From assembly GCA_016714045.1 (NCBI GenBank), contig JADJNY010000002.1, positions 372,001-436,000 of the forward strand: DNA of 64,000 nt. The letters are read 5' to 3'. Below are positions 17,068 to 24,558 of this stretch, one piece after another. The DNA is from Planctomycetota bacterium. Lineage in GTDB: Bacteria > Planctomycetota > UBA1135 > GCA-002686595. A program made the position numbers and the translations under genes. Below the pieces are notes generated by a model. That model saw nothing but the letters and a program-made list of their open reading frames with translations, made no database searches and was not told the origin of the DNA. Position 1 is the first letter of the stretch; each line of letters begins with the position of its first letter.

Positions 17068-18126
17068 CTACGCGGCCGAAGCGCCGATCGACGCGGCCTT
17101 CAGCGTCGCTTCCGCGAGCCGATCGAGCGGAAGCACCGTTTCGACTCCGCCCAAGTCGTACGCGACCTTCGGCATGCCGTAGACGACGCAGCTCGCCTCG
17201 TCCTGGCCGAGCGTGCGCGCGCCGGCCTGGCGCATCTTGAGCAGCCCGCGCGCTCCGTCGTCGCCCATCCCCGTGAGGATCACGCCGACCGCGCGCGAGC
17301 CGATCACCTCGGCCGCGGAGTCGAACAGCACGTCGACGGACGGGCGATGGTGGTTCACGAAGGGCCCTTCGACGACGCGCACGATGCAGCCCGCGCCGTC
17401 GCGCACGATCTTCATGTGGTAGTTGCCCGGCGCGATGAGCACGCGGCCCGGCACGCAGCGATCGCCGTCCTGGGCCTCCTTCACGCGCACTTCGCACAGC
17501 TCGTTCAAGCGGTCCGCGAACGCGCGCGTGAACTTCTCGGGCATGTGTTGGACGATCAGGACCGACGGCGACTCCGCGGGGAAGGAAGCGAGGTACTGCT
17601 TGAGCGCCTCGGTGCCGCCCGTCGAGGCGCCGACGCAGATGTAGCGCTCCAACGCGCCGATGCGCATTGCCTGGGTCGACTGGACCCGCTGGATGGCGAC
17701 TGGCGGCGCATTCACGCGCTGCATGCGAGCGCACGCGGCCGTCTTCACCTTCATCAAGACCTCGGACGTGAGCAGCGGCAAGAGGTCCTTCACGTCGCTC
17801 TTCGGCTTCGCGACGAAGTCGACGGCGCCAAACTCGAGCGCGCGCAGCGTCTCGTTGGCTCCCTGTTCCGTGAGCGACGAGATCATCACCACGGGCATCG
17901 GTCTCGAGCGCATCAGCTTCTCGAGGAATGTCAGCCCGTCCATGCGCGGCATTTCGACGTCGAGCGTCAGCACGTCCGGTGAGAGCTGCATGATCTTCTC
18001 CCGTGCGACGTACGGGTCCGGCGCCGATCCGACCACTTCGATCTCGGGGTCGGAGGAGAGGATCGTGGTCAGGAGCTGGCGCACCAGGGCCGAGTCATCG
18101 ATCACGAGCACGCGGATGCGGGGCAT
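17068..18126 (-). CDS. cheB: CheB protein-glutamate methylesterase
   Basis: This 352-residue response regulator removes methyl groups from (and deamidates) chemoreceptor glutamates to reset sensitivity. The receiver domain (residues 1-120) has the acidic pair D10-D11, phosphoacceptor D56 in LTLDVEMPRMDG and lysine in FVAKP. The esterase domain has the Ser-His-Asp triad S168 (VGASTGG), H194 (VQHMP) and D290 (MGDDGARG). The ATG at 18126 is preceded by GGAG at eight bases. It is the last gene of the minus-strand chemotaxis operon, 17 bases after cheD. Confidence 0.95.
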   Translation of the reverse strand: MPRIRVLVIDDSALVRQLLTTILSSDPEIEVVGSAPDPYVAREKIMQLSPDVLTLDVEMPRMDGLTFLEKLMRSRPMPVVMISSLTEQGANETLRALEFGAVDFVAKPKSDVKDLLPLLTSEVLMKVKTAACARMQRVNAPPVAIQRVQSTQAMRIGALERYICVGASTGGTEALKQYLASFPAESPSVLIVQHMPEKFTRAFADRLNELCEVRVKEAQDGDRCVPGRVLIAPGNYHMKIVRDGAGCIVRVVEGPFVNHHRPSVDVLFDSAAEVIGSRAVGVILTGMGDDGARGLLKMRQAGARTLGQDEASCVVYGMPKVAYDLGGVETVLPLDRLAEATLKAASIGASAA

Positions 18127-18143
18127 GGAGCGATCTCCGTGGT

Positions 18144-18709
18144 TCAGAACAGCGTGACGTCGCCGAAGGCCGGCTTGGTGGTCTCGACGACCTTCCGTTC
18201 GGTCGTGACGAGGTGCTGCTTCGCGTTCGGACCGTTCAGGTGCTTGATTCGAGCCTTGCCGTCGCCGCTGCGGAAGACGACGAGGCGCGGCGAGTAGCCG
18301 CCGAGGTCCTCGGCGAGGATCGGGAAGCCCTCGTCCTGCAGGAACTGGCGGATGAAGCGGATGTTCTTCTGGGGAACGCCCTCGGAGCTCTCCTTCATGC
18401 CGACGACGTGCGCGCCGCCGAAGACCTTGGCGACGAGGCGCCGGCGGTCTGCTTTGCACTTCATCATCAGCTCGCCAATGAGAACGTCCATCGCGTACGC
18501 GCCGAAGCGGGTGCTGTCGGCGTCGTCCTTGCTGCCGAAGCCGCGGGCAACATGAAGTGGTTCATGCCGCCGACCTTGAGCACGGGGTCCCAGAGGCAGA
18601 CCGCGATGCACGAGCCGAGCAGCGTCTTGATCGTGACTGGCGCCGGCGACGCGAACACGCCACCGATGTAGATGGTCACTTCACCCTGACCGCTTTGGAC
18701 GACGCTCAT
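18144..18709 (-). pseudogene. cheD: cheD, receptor glutamine deamidase, with one-base frameshift
   Basis: CheD deamidates specific glutamines in chemoreceptors and in some bacteria binds CheC. The reading starts at ATG 18709, which overlaps the cheY stop as ATGA, and runs MSVVQSGQGEVTIYIGG to GGMNHFMLP in one frame. The rest (RGFGSKDDADSTRFGAYAMD, VLIGELMMKCKADRRRL and on to the stop at 18144) is in another frame. The break is at 18545-18547, where CCC on the coding strand would need to be CCCC to join LP to RGF. The total length, 566 bases, is one short of a multiple of three. Catalytic Cys (LLGSCIAVC), His (MNHFMLP) and the Thr upstream are intact. A sequencing deletion is as likely as real loss of function. 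Confidence 0.85.
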
Positions 18710-19074
18710 CGTGACAGGACCTTCTGCACGACCGCCGTGAGCTGATCGGGCTGAAAGGGCTTGCACATCCAGCCAGTGGCGCCGGCCTGGCGCCCCTTCT
18801 CCTTCATCTCGGCGTCTTGGACCGTCGTGAGGATGAGGATCGGGATGCGCGGGAAGCCCTGCTTGCCGCGCAGCTCGCGCACGAGCGTGATCCCGTCCAT
18901 CTCCGGCATGTTCACGTCGGTGATGATCAGGTCGGGCTTCACGTTCTCGAGCGTGGCGATCGCGTTGACACCGTCATAGGCCTCGGTGACGCGATGGCCT
19001 GCCTGCTCGAGTGCGCTGCGCACCATCATGCGCACGGTGCGGGAGTCGTCGACGATGAGGACGTTGGCATTCAT
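18706..19074 (-). CDS. cheY: CheY-like response regulator
   Basis: A 122-residue stand-alone receiver domain that, phosphorylated by CheA, would bind the flagellar motor switch or act as a phosphate sink. Acidic pair D9-D10, phosphoacceptor D53 (IITDVNMPEMDG), Thr in ILTTVQD and Lys in CKPFQ are all present. The stop overlaps the cheD start (ATGA), showing translational coupling. It lies 121 bases after cheR in the operon. Its place in a complete che operon favours a motility role over transcriptional control. Confidence 0.93.
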   Translation of the reverse strand: MNANVLIVDDSRTVRMMVRSALEQAGHRVTEAYDGVNAIATLENVKPDLIITDVNMPEMDGITLVRELRGKQGFPRIPILILTTVQDAEMKEKGRQAGATGWMCKPFQPDQLTAVVQKVLSR

Positions 19075-19195
19075 GGTGGAGATGTCCGTGGTGGGCTCTG
19101 GCCTATTCGGCCCCGCTTCATGAGGCCCTTGACCGAATGTGGAGCGGTGGAGACGCCGCCACGCGGAGTCGCGTGTCAGGACATGGACGAGGACA

Positions 19196-20086
19196 TCACG
19201 TCGTCTTGCGGTAGACCGTGTTGCCGAGGTTCTTGAGGTCCGTGAACCAGCCGTGCACGCATTCGGAGTGCCCGAGGATCAGGTAGCCCTCCGGAACGAG
19301 GTTCTGCATGAAGCGTCGCACGAGGTTCTCCTGCGTCTTGCGATCGAAGTAGATGAGCGCGTTGCGGCAGAAGACGAGGTCGAACGGCTTCTTCATGGGC
19401 CAGGCCGCATCCATGAAGTTGAGCTTGCGGAACGTGACCAACGCGCGCACGTTCGCGCGCACGCGGCAGTAGCCGTCGTTCTTGCCCGTGCCGCGCAGGA
19501 AGTGGCGCTCCAGGACGGGACGGGGAACCGTGGAGACGCGTTCCATCGAGTAGATCCCGTTCGCCGCGGTCTCCAACACGCGGGTATTGATGTCGGTCGC
19601 CAGGATCGACACGTCCCAACTGCGCGCGTCGCTCCCGAGCGCGTCGAGCAGAGTGAACGCAAGCGTGTACGGCTCTTCGCCGCTGCTGCACGCGGCGCTC
19701 CAGATGCGCAGCGACTTCGGCCGGCCTTGCTTCGCGGCCGCGACGATGGGGGGGAGCCACGACTTCGCGATGAACTCGAAGTGGTGCGACTCGCGGAAGA
19801 AGTCGGTCTTGTTCGTCGTGACCGCGTTCGCGAACTGCTGCAGCTCCTGGTGCTGATCGCCGCAGGAAAGCAGATACTCGTGGTAGGCGTGGAAGTCCGG
19901 GAGCGACAGCTCGCGCAGTCGCTTCTGGAGCCGCCCTTGGAGGAGCGACTTCTTCTCCGGGCCCAAGGTGATCCCGACGCGCTCGCGGACGAGGTCGCGC
20001 AGGAGCTCGAACTCGGCCGTCGTGATGAGCGGCGCGCCCAGGGAGTTCAGGATCTCTCCGCTGGCACCGGATTCGAAGTCGGGCAT
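19196..20086 (-). CDS. cheR: CheR chemoreceptor methyltransferase
   Basis: A 296-residue SAM-dependent enzyme that methylates receptor glutamates, opposing CheB. The N-terminal helical domain (FELLRDLVRERVGITLGPEK) is followed by NKTDFFRESHHFEFI. Then come the SAM-binding motif IWSAACSSGEEPYTLA, the beta-subdomain region, DLVFCRNALIYFD and the C-terminal GYLILGHSEC. The ATG at 20086 follows AGGAG at seven bases. It lies 17 bases after cheW. The receptors encoded nearby end in a GFIEF pentapeptide of the kind CheR binds in other bacteria. Confidence 0.95.
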   Translation of the reverse strand: MPDFESGASGEILNSLGAPLITTAEFELLRDLVRERVGITLGPEKKSLLQGRLQKRLRELSLPDFHAYHEYLLSCGDQHQELQQFANAVTTNKTDFFRESHHFEFIAKSWLPPIVAAAKQGRPKSLRIWSAACSSGEEPYTLAFTLLDALGSDARSWDVSILATDINTRVLETAANGIYSMERVSTVPRPVLERHFLRGTGKNDGYCRVRANVRALVTFRKLNFMDAAWPMKKPFDLVFCRNALIYFDRKTQENLVRRFMQNLVPEGYLILGHSECVHGWFTDLKNLGNTVYRKTT

Positions 20087-20103
20087 GGGCGCTCCTGTCG
20101 AAC

Positions 20104-20610
20104 TCAGGCGGCAGCGGGACTCGAGGAGGCCTCGAGCTCCGCACCGCCGAGCACGCGCTCGAGATCGAGGAGCACGACGAGGGACTCCTGCACGTGCGCG
20201 ATCCCCCGCGCGAAGCGTCCATCGCCCGAACCTCCGAGGTCCGGGGCCGGTTGGACGTCTTCGGGCGAGAAGCTCAGCACGTCGGAGACGGCGTCGACGA
20301 TGAGGCCGATGACGCGCGTGCCCACGTTGACGACGATGATCACCGTGAACCGGCCGTACTGCGCGAGCTCGAGGCCAAGCTTCGCGCGCAGGTCGACGAC
20401 GGGAACGATCGTGCCGCGCAGGTTCATCACGCCGCGGACCCATGAAGGCGAGTTCGGGATCGGCGTCGCCGGCGAGTAGCCGCGGATCTCCTGCACGCGC
20501 AGGATCTCGATGCCGTACGTCTCGCGTCCGAGCGAGAACGTCAGGTACTGGTTGCCGTCCTGCGTGAAGCTGGCGGCGCTCTTCGGTGTACTCAAGGTCT
20601 CGAGGGTCAT
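20104..20610 (-). CDS. cheW: CheW coupling protein
   Basis: A 168-residue adaptor linking chemoreceptors to CheA. The SH3-like double beta-barrel is recognised by QYLTFSLGRETYGIEILRVQEI, the conserved VRGVMNLRGTIVPVVDLRAKL and the later VIGLIVDAVSDVLS. The length is typical, with short N- and C-terminal extensions. It starts nine bases after the stop of the upstream receptor gene and is followed by cheR, so it belongs to the same transcript. Confidence 0.95.
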   Translation of the reverse strand: MTLETLSTPKSAASFTQDGNQYLTFSLGRETYGIEILRVQEIRGYSPATPIPNSPSWVRGVMNLRGTIVPVVDLRAKLGLELAQYGRFTVIIVVNVGTRVIGLIVDAVSDVLSFSPEDVQPAPDLGGSGDGRFARGIAHVQESLVVLLDLERVLGGAELEASSSPAAA

Positions 20611-20619
20611 GGCTGGCTC

Positions 20620-22725
20620 CTAGAACTCGATGAAGCCGTCGTCGCTGGCCGTTGCATGGACGGGTGCCGACTCGGGAGTCGTTGCGTTCGGCGCTCGCTT
20701 GGACGTGGGCGCCGGGCGAGGAGCGCGCGGAGCGACGGAGGGAGTGGGGGCCGCAGGGGTGGAGCTGCGCGCCGTCGGTTGGTGATTGCGTCCTCCAGCG
20801 GCGGACTCGCCCAGCTTGAAGCGTGCGACGAGCGTCTGGAGTTCTTCGGCCTGCGTCGAGAGCGACTGCGCAGTCTGCGCGAGCTCGCTCGCCTGTCCGG
20901 CATTCTGCTGGACGACCTGGTCCATCTGGGTGACGGCGCGGTTGACCTGGTCGACGCCGGTGGCCTGCTCCTGCGAGGCGGCGGCGATCTCGGCGATGAT
21001 GTCGGTGACGCGCTTGACGCTGGTCATGATCTCGTCGAGCGACTGACCTGAGCGGTTGACGAGCTCGGAGCCGACCTGCACCTTCTGGAGCGACTCCTCG
21101 ATCAGCGCTTTGATCTCCTTGGCGGAGGAGGCGGAGCGCTGCGCGAGGTTGCGCACTTCCGATGCCACGACGGCGAAGCCGCGGCCCTGTTCGCCGGCGC
21201 GCGCGGCCTCGACCGCGGCGTTCAGCGCGAGCAGGTTCGTCTGGAACGCGATCTCGTCGATCGTCGTGATGATGTCCGCGATCTTCTCCGACGACTTCGA
21301 GATCTCGCGGATGGAGAGCACGGCCTCGGCGACGACCTTGCCGCCCTTTTCTGCGACATCGCGGGACGCGGCGGCGAGCTGGTTTGCCTGGCGAGCCGAG
21401 TCCGCGTTCTGCTTCACGGTGCCGGTGATCTCTTCCAGCGACGCCGCGGTCTCCTCGAGCGCCGACGCCTGCTGCTGCGAGCCGTCCGACATCTGCGTCG
21501 TCGTCTGCGAGACCTGCGTCGAGGCGGACACGAGCGAGAGCGCGGCCTCGCGCACTTGATGGAGAGCCTGGGAGATGTCCTTCGTCGCCGAGTTGAGCGA
21601 GCTCGCCATCCGGCCAACCTCGTCCTCGGTATCGACGTGGAGTTCGTGCGTGAAGTCGCCCTTCGCCAGTTCCGAGAGCACGGTGGCGGACTCCTGCAGC
21701 GGCTTGGAGATCTTGCGGGCGACGGTGAGGCCAGCGAAGAGCGTCAAGAGGGCCGCCGCGCCGATGACCAGGAGCAGGAAACGCTGGAAGGCCCGCGTCT
21801 CCTCGACGGCCTGCGCCGAGTGCTTGCGGACGATCACGCCCCAGCCGTTGCCGGGGTAGGAGCCGAAGCCGCGCGAGGCCGCGTAGCCCTCGATCATCTC
21901 CTCGCCGTCTTCGGCGTCGAGCTCGACGATGAAGCCGTCCTTGCCCGACACGGAGGCGCGAGCGGCGCCATTCCCGCCTTCGACCAGGTTCTCGGTGAAC
22001 ACGTGGTTAGGGTTGTCGTCATCGAGCATGAGGCCGTTCTTGGCGATGACGCTCGTCATCACGTTGAACTCGCTCGTGCTCTCCTTCTTGCGCACCTCCT
22101 CGAGCAGGCTGCCGGCGAGGCGCACCCACGAGGCTTGGTTCATCCAGATGCGCTGGAGCTTGCCCTGCTCGTCGTACACGGGCGCGGCGAAGGTCATCGT
22201 TGGGCCGCTGTCGGCGCCGCTGGCGATCACCCACTTGTTCGGCGCGGGGTCGGAGTACCAGCTCTTGCCCGCGGTGACGCGGCCGGCGCGGATGTCCTCG
22301 AACCACGGATCCCCGCGGACGGACTGGCCCACGAGCTTGCCGGTGTCGAGCGGCTTCCCGTCCCACGTGATCGTGTTGCAGCCGAGGACTGTGCCGTCGC
22401 TGTCGGTCACCATCAGGAGGTCGTAGCAGCCGTACGCTTGCGCGTAGAAGTTCGCGGTCCGCTCGATCTCTGCCCGCTCACCCTGCGCGCCGGGATGGAA
22501 CGCGAAAGCCTGAACGTCGCCGTAGCGCTCGAACATCGTCGCGTCGATCCGATCCGTGACGGAGCGTGCGAGGTCGGCCATGTGCTGGCCGTTCGAGCTC
22601 ACCTGCGATTCGGCGTAGTTGTCCGAGGCCAGTTTCCCGAGCACGAACATCGGGATCAGGCCGAGGGCGAGGAACCAGAGCGACAGCTTCGTGCGGAGGC
22701 TCTTGAAGTGGAACGACTTCGTCAT
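20620..22725 (-). CDS. Methyl-accepting chemotaxis protein with Cache-type sensor
   Basis: A 701-residue inner-membrane receptor. TM1 is near residues 14-33 (LSLWFLALGLIPMFVLG). A periplasmic sensor of about 290 residues follows, with Cache-like features (YDLLMVTDSDGTVLGCN; DPWFEDIRAGRVTAGKSWYS; SASGADSGP-like GADSGPTMTFAAPVYDEQGK). TM2 (FLLLVIGAAALLTLFAGLTV) leads to HAMP and then the coiled-coil signalling domain with the hairpin tip EIAFQTNLLALNAAVEAARA. The C-terminus is a Pro/Ala/Ser-rich tether ending in GFIEF. About 195 residues of the signalling domain are identical to the neighbouring receptor. The start at ATG 22725 is chosen by the charged MTKSFHFKS lead into TM1. It would sense a small organic ligand. 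Confidence 0.93.
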   Translation of the reverse strand: MTKSFHFKSLRTKLSLWFLALGLIPMFVLGKLASDNYAESQVSSNGQHMADLARSVTDRIDATMFERYGDVQAFAFHPGAQGERAEIERTANFYAQAYGCYDLLMVTDSDGTVLGCNTITWDGKPLDTGKLVGQSVRGDPWFEDIRAGRVTAGKSWYSDPAPNKWVIASGADSGPTMTFAAPVYDEQGKLQRIWMNQASWVRLAGSLLEEVRKKESTSEFNVMTSVIAKNGLMLDDDNPNHVFTENLVEGGNGAARASVSGKDGFIVELDAEDGEEMIEGYAASRGFGSYPGNGWGVIVRKHSAQAVEETRAFQRFLLLVIGAAALLTLFAGLTVARKISKPLQESATVLSELAKGDFTHELHVDTEDEVGRMASSLNSATKDISQALHQVREAALSLVSASTQVSQTTTQMSDGSQQQASALEETAASLEEITGTVKQNADSARQANQLAAASRDVAEKGGKVVAEAVLSIREISKSSEKIADIITTIDEIAFQTNLLALNAAVEAARAGEQGRGFAVVASEVRNLAQRSASSAKEIKALIEESLQKVQVGSELVNRSGQSLDEIMTSVKRVTDIIAEIAAASQEQATGVDQVNRAVTQMDQVVQQNAGQASELAQTAQSLSTQAEELQTLVARFKLGESAAGGRNHQPTARSSTPAAPTPSVAPRAPRPAPTSKRAPNATTPESAPVHATASDDGFIEF
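20910..21497. repeat. Near-identical direct repeat, copy 1 (receptor signalling domain)
   Basis: This segment of the Cache-type receptor gene matches 23111-23698 in the next receptor gene almost base for base, at an offset of 2201. Differences are silent and concentrated in a patch around 21165-21230. Recent duplication or gene conversion is the simplest cause. Confidence 0.9.
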
Positions 22726-22823
22726 GGTGAACCGATGGGGTGATGCGAGGGGAGACGTGCGTCGGGTGCGCTGCGCCGCGCCGGTGGGCGGGCCGGGCAC
22801 GCGGCCGAGCGGGCCGCGTTGGA

Positions 22824-24548
22824 CTAGAACTCGATGAAGCCCTCGTCCGCGGCGGACGAGACGGGCGCGTGCGAGCGCGTCAGGGCCTGCCCGGATGCGG
22901 CTGCGCTGGCGCGGCGTTGTCCGACGCTGGGCAGCGCGGGGGCCGTCGCGGCGGGCGAGCGAGCCGGCATCGGCGCGCTCTGCGCATGGGTCGAGTTCCG
23001 ATCGTCGCTCGAGAGCTTGAACCGTCCGACGAGCGTCTGGAGCTCGCTCGCCTGGCCCGCGAGCGTGCTGGCGGTCGCGGCGAGCTCGCTCGCCTGTCCT
23101 GCGTTGGCCTGGACGACCTGGTCCATCTGGGTGACGGCGCGGTTGACCTGGTCGACGCCGGTAGCCTGCTCCTGCGAGGCGGCGGCGATCTCGGCGATGA
23201 TGTCGGTGACGCGCTTGACGCTGGTCATGATCTCGTCGAGCGACTGACCTGAGCGGTTGACGAGCTCGGAGCCGACCTGCACCTTCTGGAGCGACTCCTC
23301 GATCAGCGCTTTGATCTCCTTGGCGGAGGAGGCGGAGCGCTGCGCGAGGTTGCGCACTTCCGACGCGACGACCGCGAAACCGCGGCCCTGCTCGCCCGCG
23401 CGCGCCGCTTCGACGGCGGCGTTCAGCGCGAGCAGGTTCGTCTGGAACGCGATCTCGTCGATCGTCGTGATGATGTCCGCGATCTTCTCCGACGACTTCG
23501 AGATCTCGCGGATGGAGAGCACGGCCTCGGCGACGACCTTGCCGCCCTTCTCTGCGACATCGCGAGACGCGGCGGCGAGCTGGTTTGCCTGGCGCGCCGA
23601 GTCCGCGTTCTGCTTCACGGTGCCTGTGATCTCTTCCAGCGACGCCGCGGTCTCCTCGAGCGCCGACGCCTGCTGCTGCGAGCCGTCCGACATCTGCGCG
23701 GTCGCGCCCGACACGTCGCTCGAGGCCTGCACCATGTCGCGCGAGGCCTGGTTGACGGTGTTCAGCGCGTCGCCCATCTGGGTCAGCGCGCTGTTCAACG
23801 CCTCGGCCATGCGGCCGATCTCGTCCTTGCTGGAATAGTCGAGGCGCCGCGTGAGGTCGCCATCGGCGACGGCTGTGAGGGCCTCCGCCGCGTCTTCGAG
23901 CGTGCGCCCGAGTTTTCGCGCGAACGTCACGCCGTAGAGTCCGGAGAGGATCGCGATAGCGGCCGCGAACGCGAGCGCGACGAGAATCGTGTTGCGGGTC
24001 GCCTCGAAGCGCGCCTCGGCCTGCTTCTTCGTGTCCGCGGTCGAAGTCTCGATCATCTCGCTCACCACCTCCTGCCGCGCTTCGAGGTCCTCGAAGCTGG
24101 CCTGGAACGCGGACATGGCCGCCAGGGCCTTCTCGCGGTCCTCGAAGGCGAGCGCCGCCACCGAGTTGGCTTGCTGGATGTAGTTCTCGAGCGGTGTGTG
24201 GACCTCCTGAAGGGCCTTCCGCAGCTCGGGTGCGAGCTCGAGCTGCTCGTTCGCTGCGAGGCGGTCGCGGAAGTTCTGGGAGTGCTCCTGGACGGCCGCC
24301 AGGACCGCGGCTTTCTCCTCATTCCCCTTTTGCGAGTGGAGGAGCGCCATGGACACGTCGCCACGGAGGGCGTCGTGCATCATGTCGCCCTCCAAGTGGT
24401 TCTTGACGGCCTGGAGGTTGGTGAAGATCGCGCCGTCGCCCGAGTGGAGCCGTTCGATGCCTTGCCACGCGAGAATGGAAACGCCGATGCAGGCGATTCC
24501 GCCGACGAGTGCGATGAACAACAGCCGTGTGCGAATCGATAGGGTCAT
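22824..24548 (-). CDS. Methyl-accepting chemotaxis protein with four-helix-bundle sensor
   Basis: A 574-residue receptor. TM1 is at about residues 8-30 (LLFIALVGGIACIGVSILAW). A periplasmic helical region of some 150 residues follows, consistent with a 4HB_MCP or TarH-like bundle (MMHDALRGDVSMALLHSQKG; ENYIQQANSVAALAFEDREK). TM2 (ILVALAFAAAIAILSGLYGV) leads into HAMP (RRLDYSSKDEIGRMAEALNS) and a signalling domain identical over about 195 residues to the other receptor. A Pro/Ala/Ser-rich tail ends in GFIEF. It begins ten bases after cheA and is 98 bases before the second receptor gene. Sharing signalling tips implies that both receptors feed the same CheA-CheW array. Confidence 0.93.
   Translation of the reverse strand: MTLSIRTRLLFIALVGGIACIGVSILAWQGIERLHSGDGAIFTNLQAVKNHLEGDMMHDALRGDVSMALLHSQKGNEEKAAVLAAVQEHSQNFRDRLAANEQLELAPELRKALQEVHTPLENYIQQANSVAALAFEDREKALAAMSAFQASFEDLEARQEVVSEMIETSTADTKKQAEARFEATRNTILVALAFAAAIAILSGLYGVTFARKLGRTLEDAAEALTAVADGDLTRRLDYSSKDEIGRMAEALNSALTQMGDALNTVNQASRDMVQASSDVSGATAQMSDGSQQQASALEETAASLEEITGTVKQNADSARQANQLAAASRDVAEKGGKVVAEAVLSIREISKSSEKIADIITTIDEIAFQTNLLALNAAVEAARAGEQGRGFAVVASEVRNLAQRSASSAKEIKALIEESLQKVQVGSELVNRSGQSLDEIMTSVKRVTDIIAEIAAASQEQATGVDQVNRAVTQMDQVVQANAGQASELAATASTLAGQASELQTLVGRFKLSSDDRNSTHAQSAPMPARSPAATAPALPSVGQRRASAAASGQALTRSHAPVSSAADEGFIEF
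23111..23698. repeat. Near-identical direct repeat, copy 2 (receptor signalling domain)
   Basis: Partner of the repeat at 20910-21497. The encoded protein is identical over the segment, while sequence on either side (sensor, HAMP, tail) differs clearly. The sharp edges suit gene conversion between tandem paralogues. Confidence 0.9.
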
Positions 24549-24558
24549 GGCGTGAGGC

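Noticed and set aside
21556..22743. 395-codon plus-strand frame over the Cache receptor
   Set aside because: Antisense shadow; the receptor frame has full domain homology.
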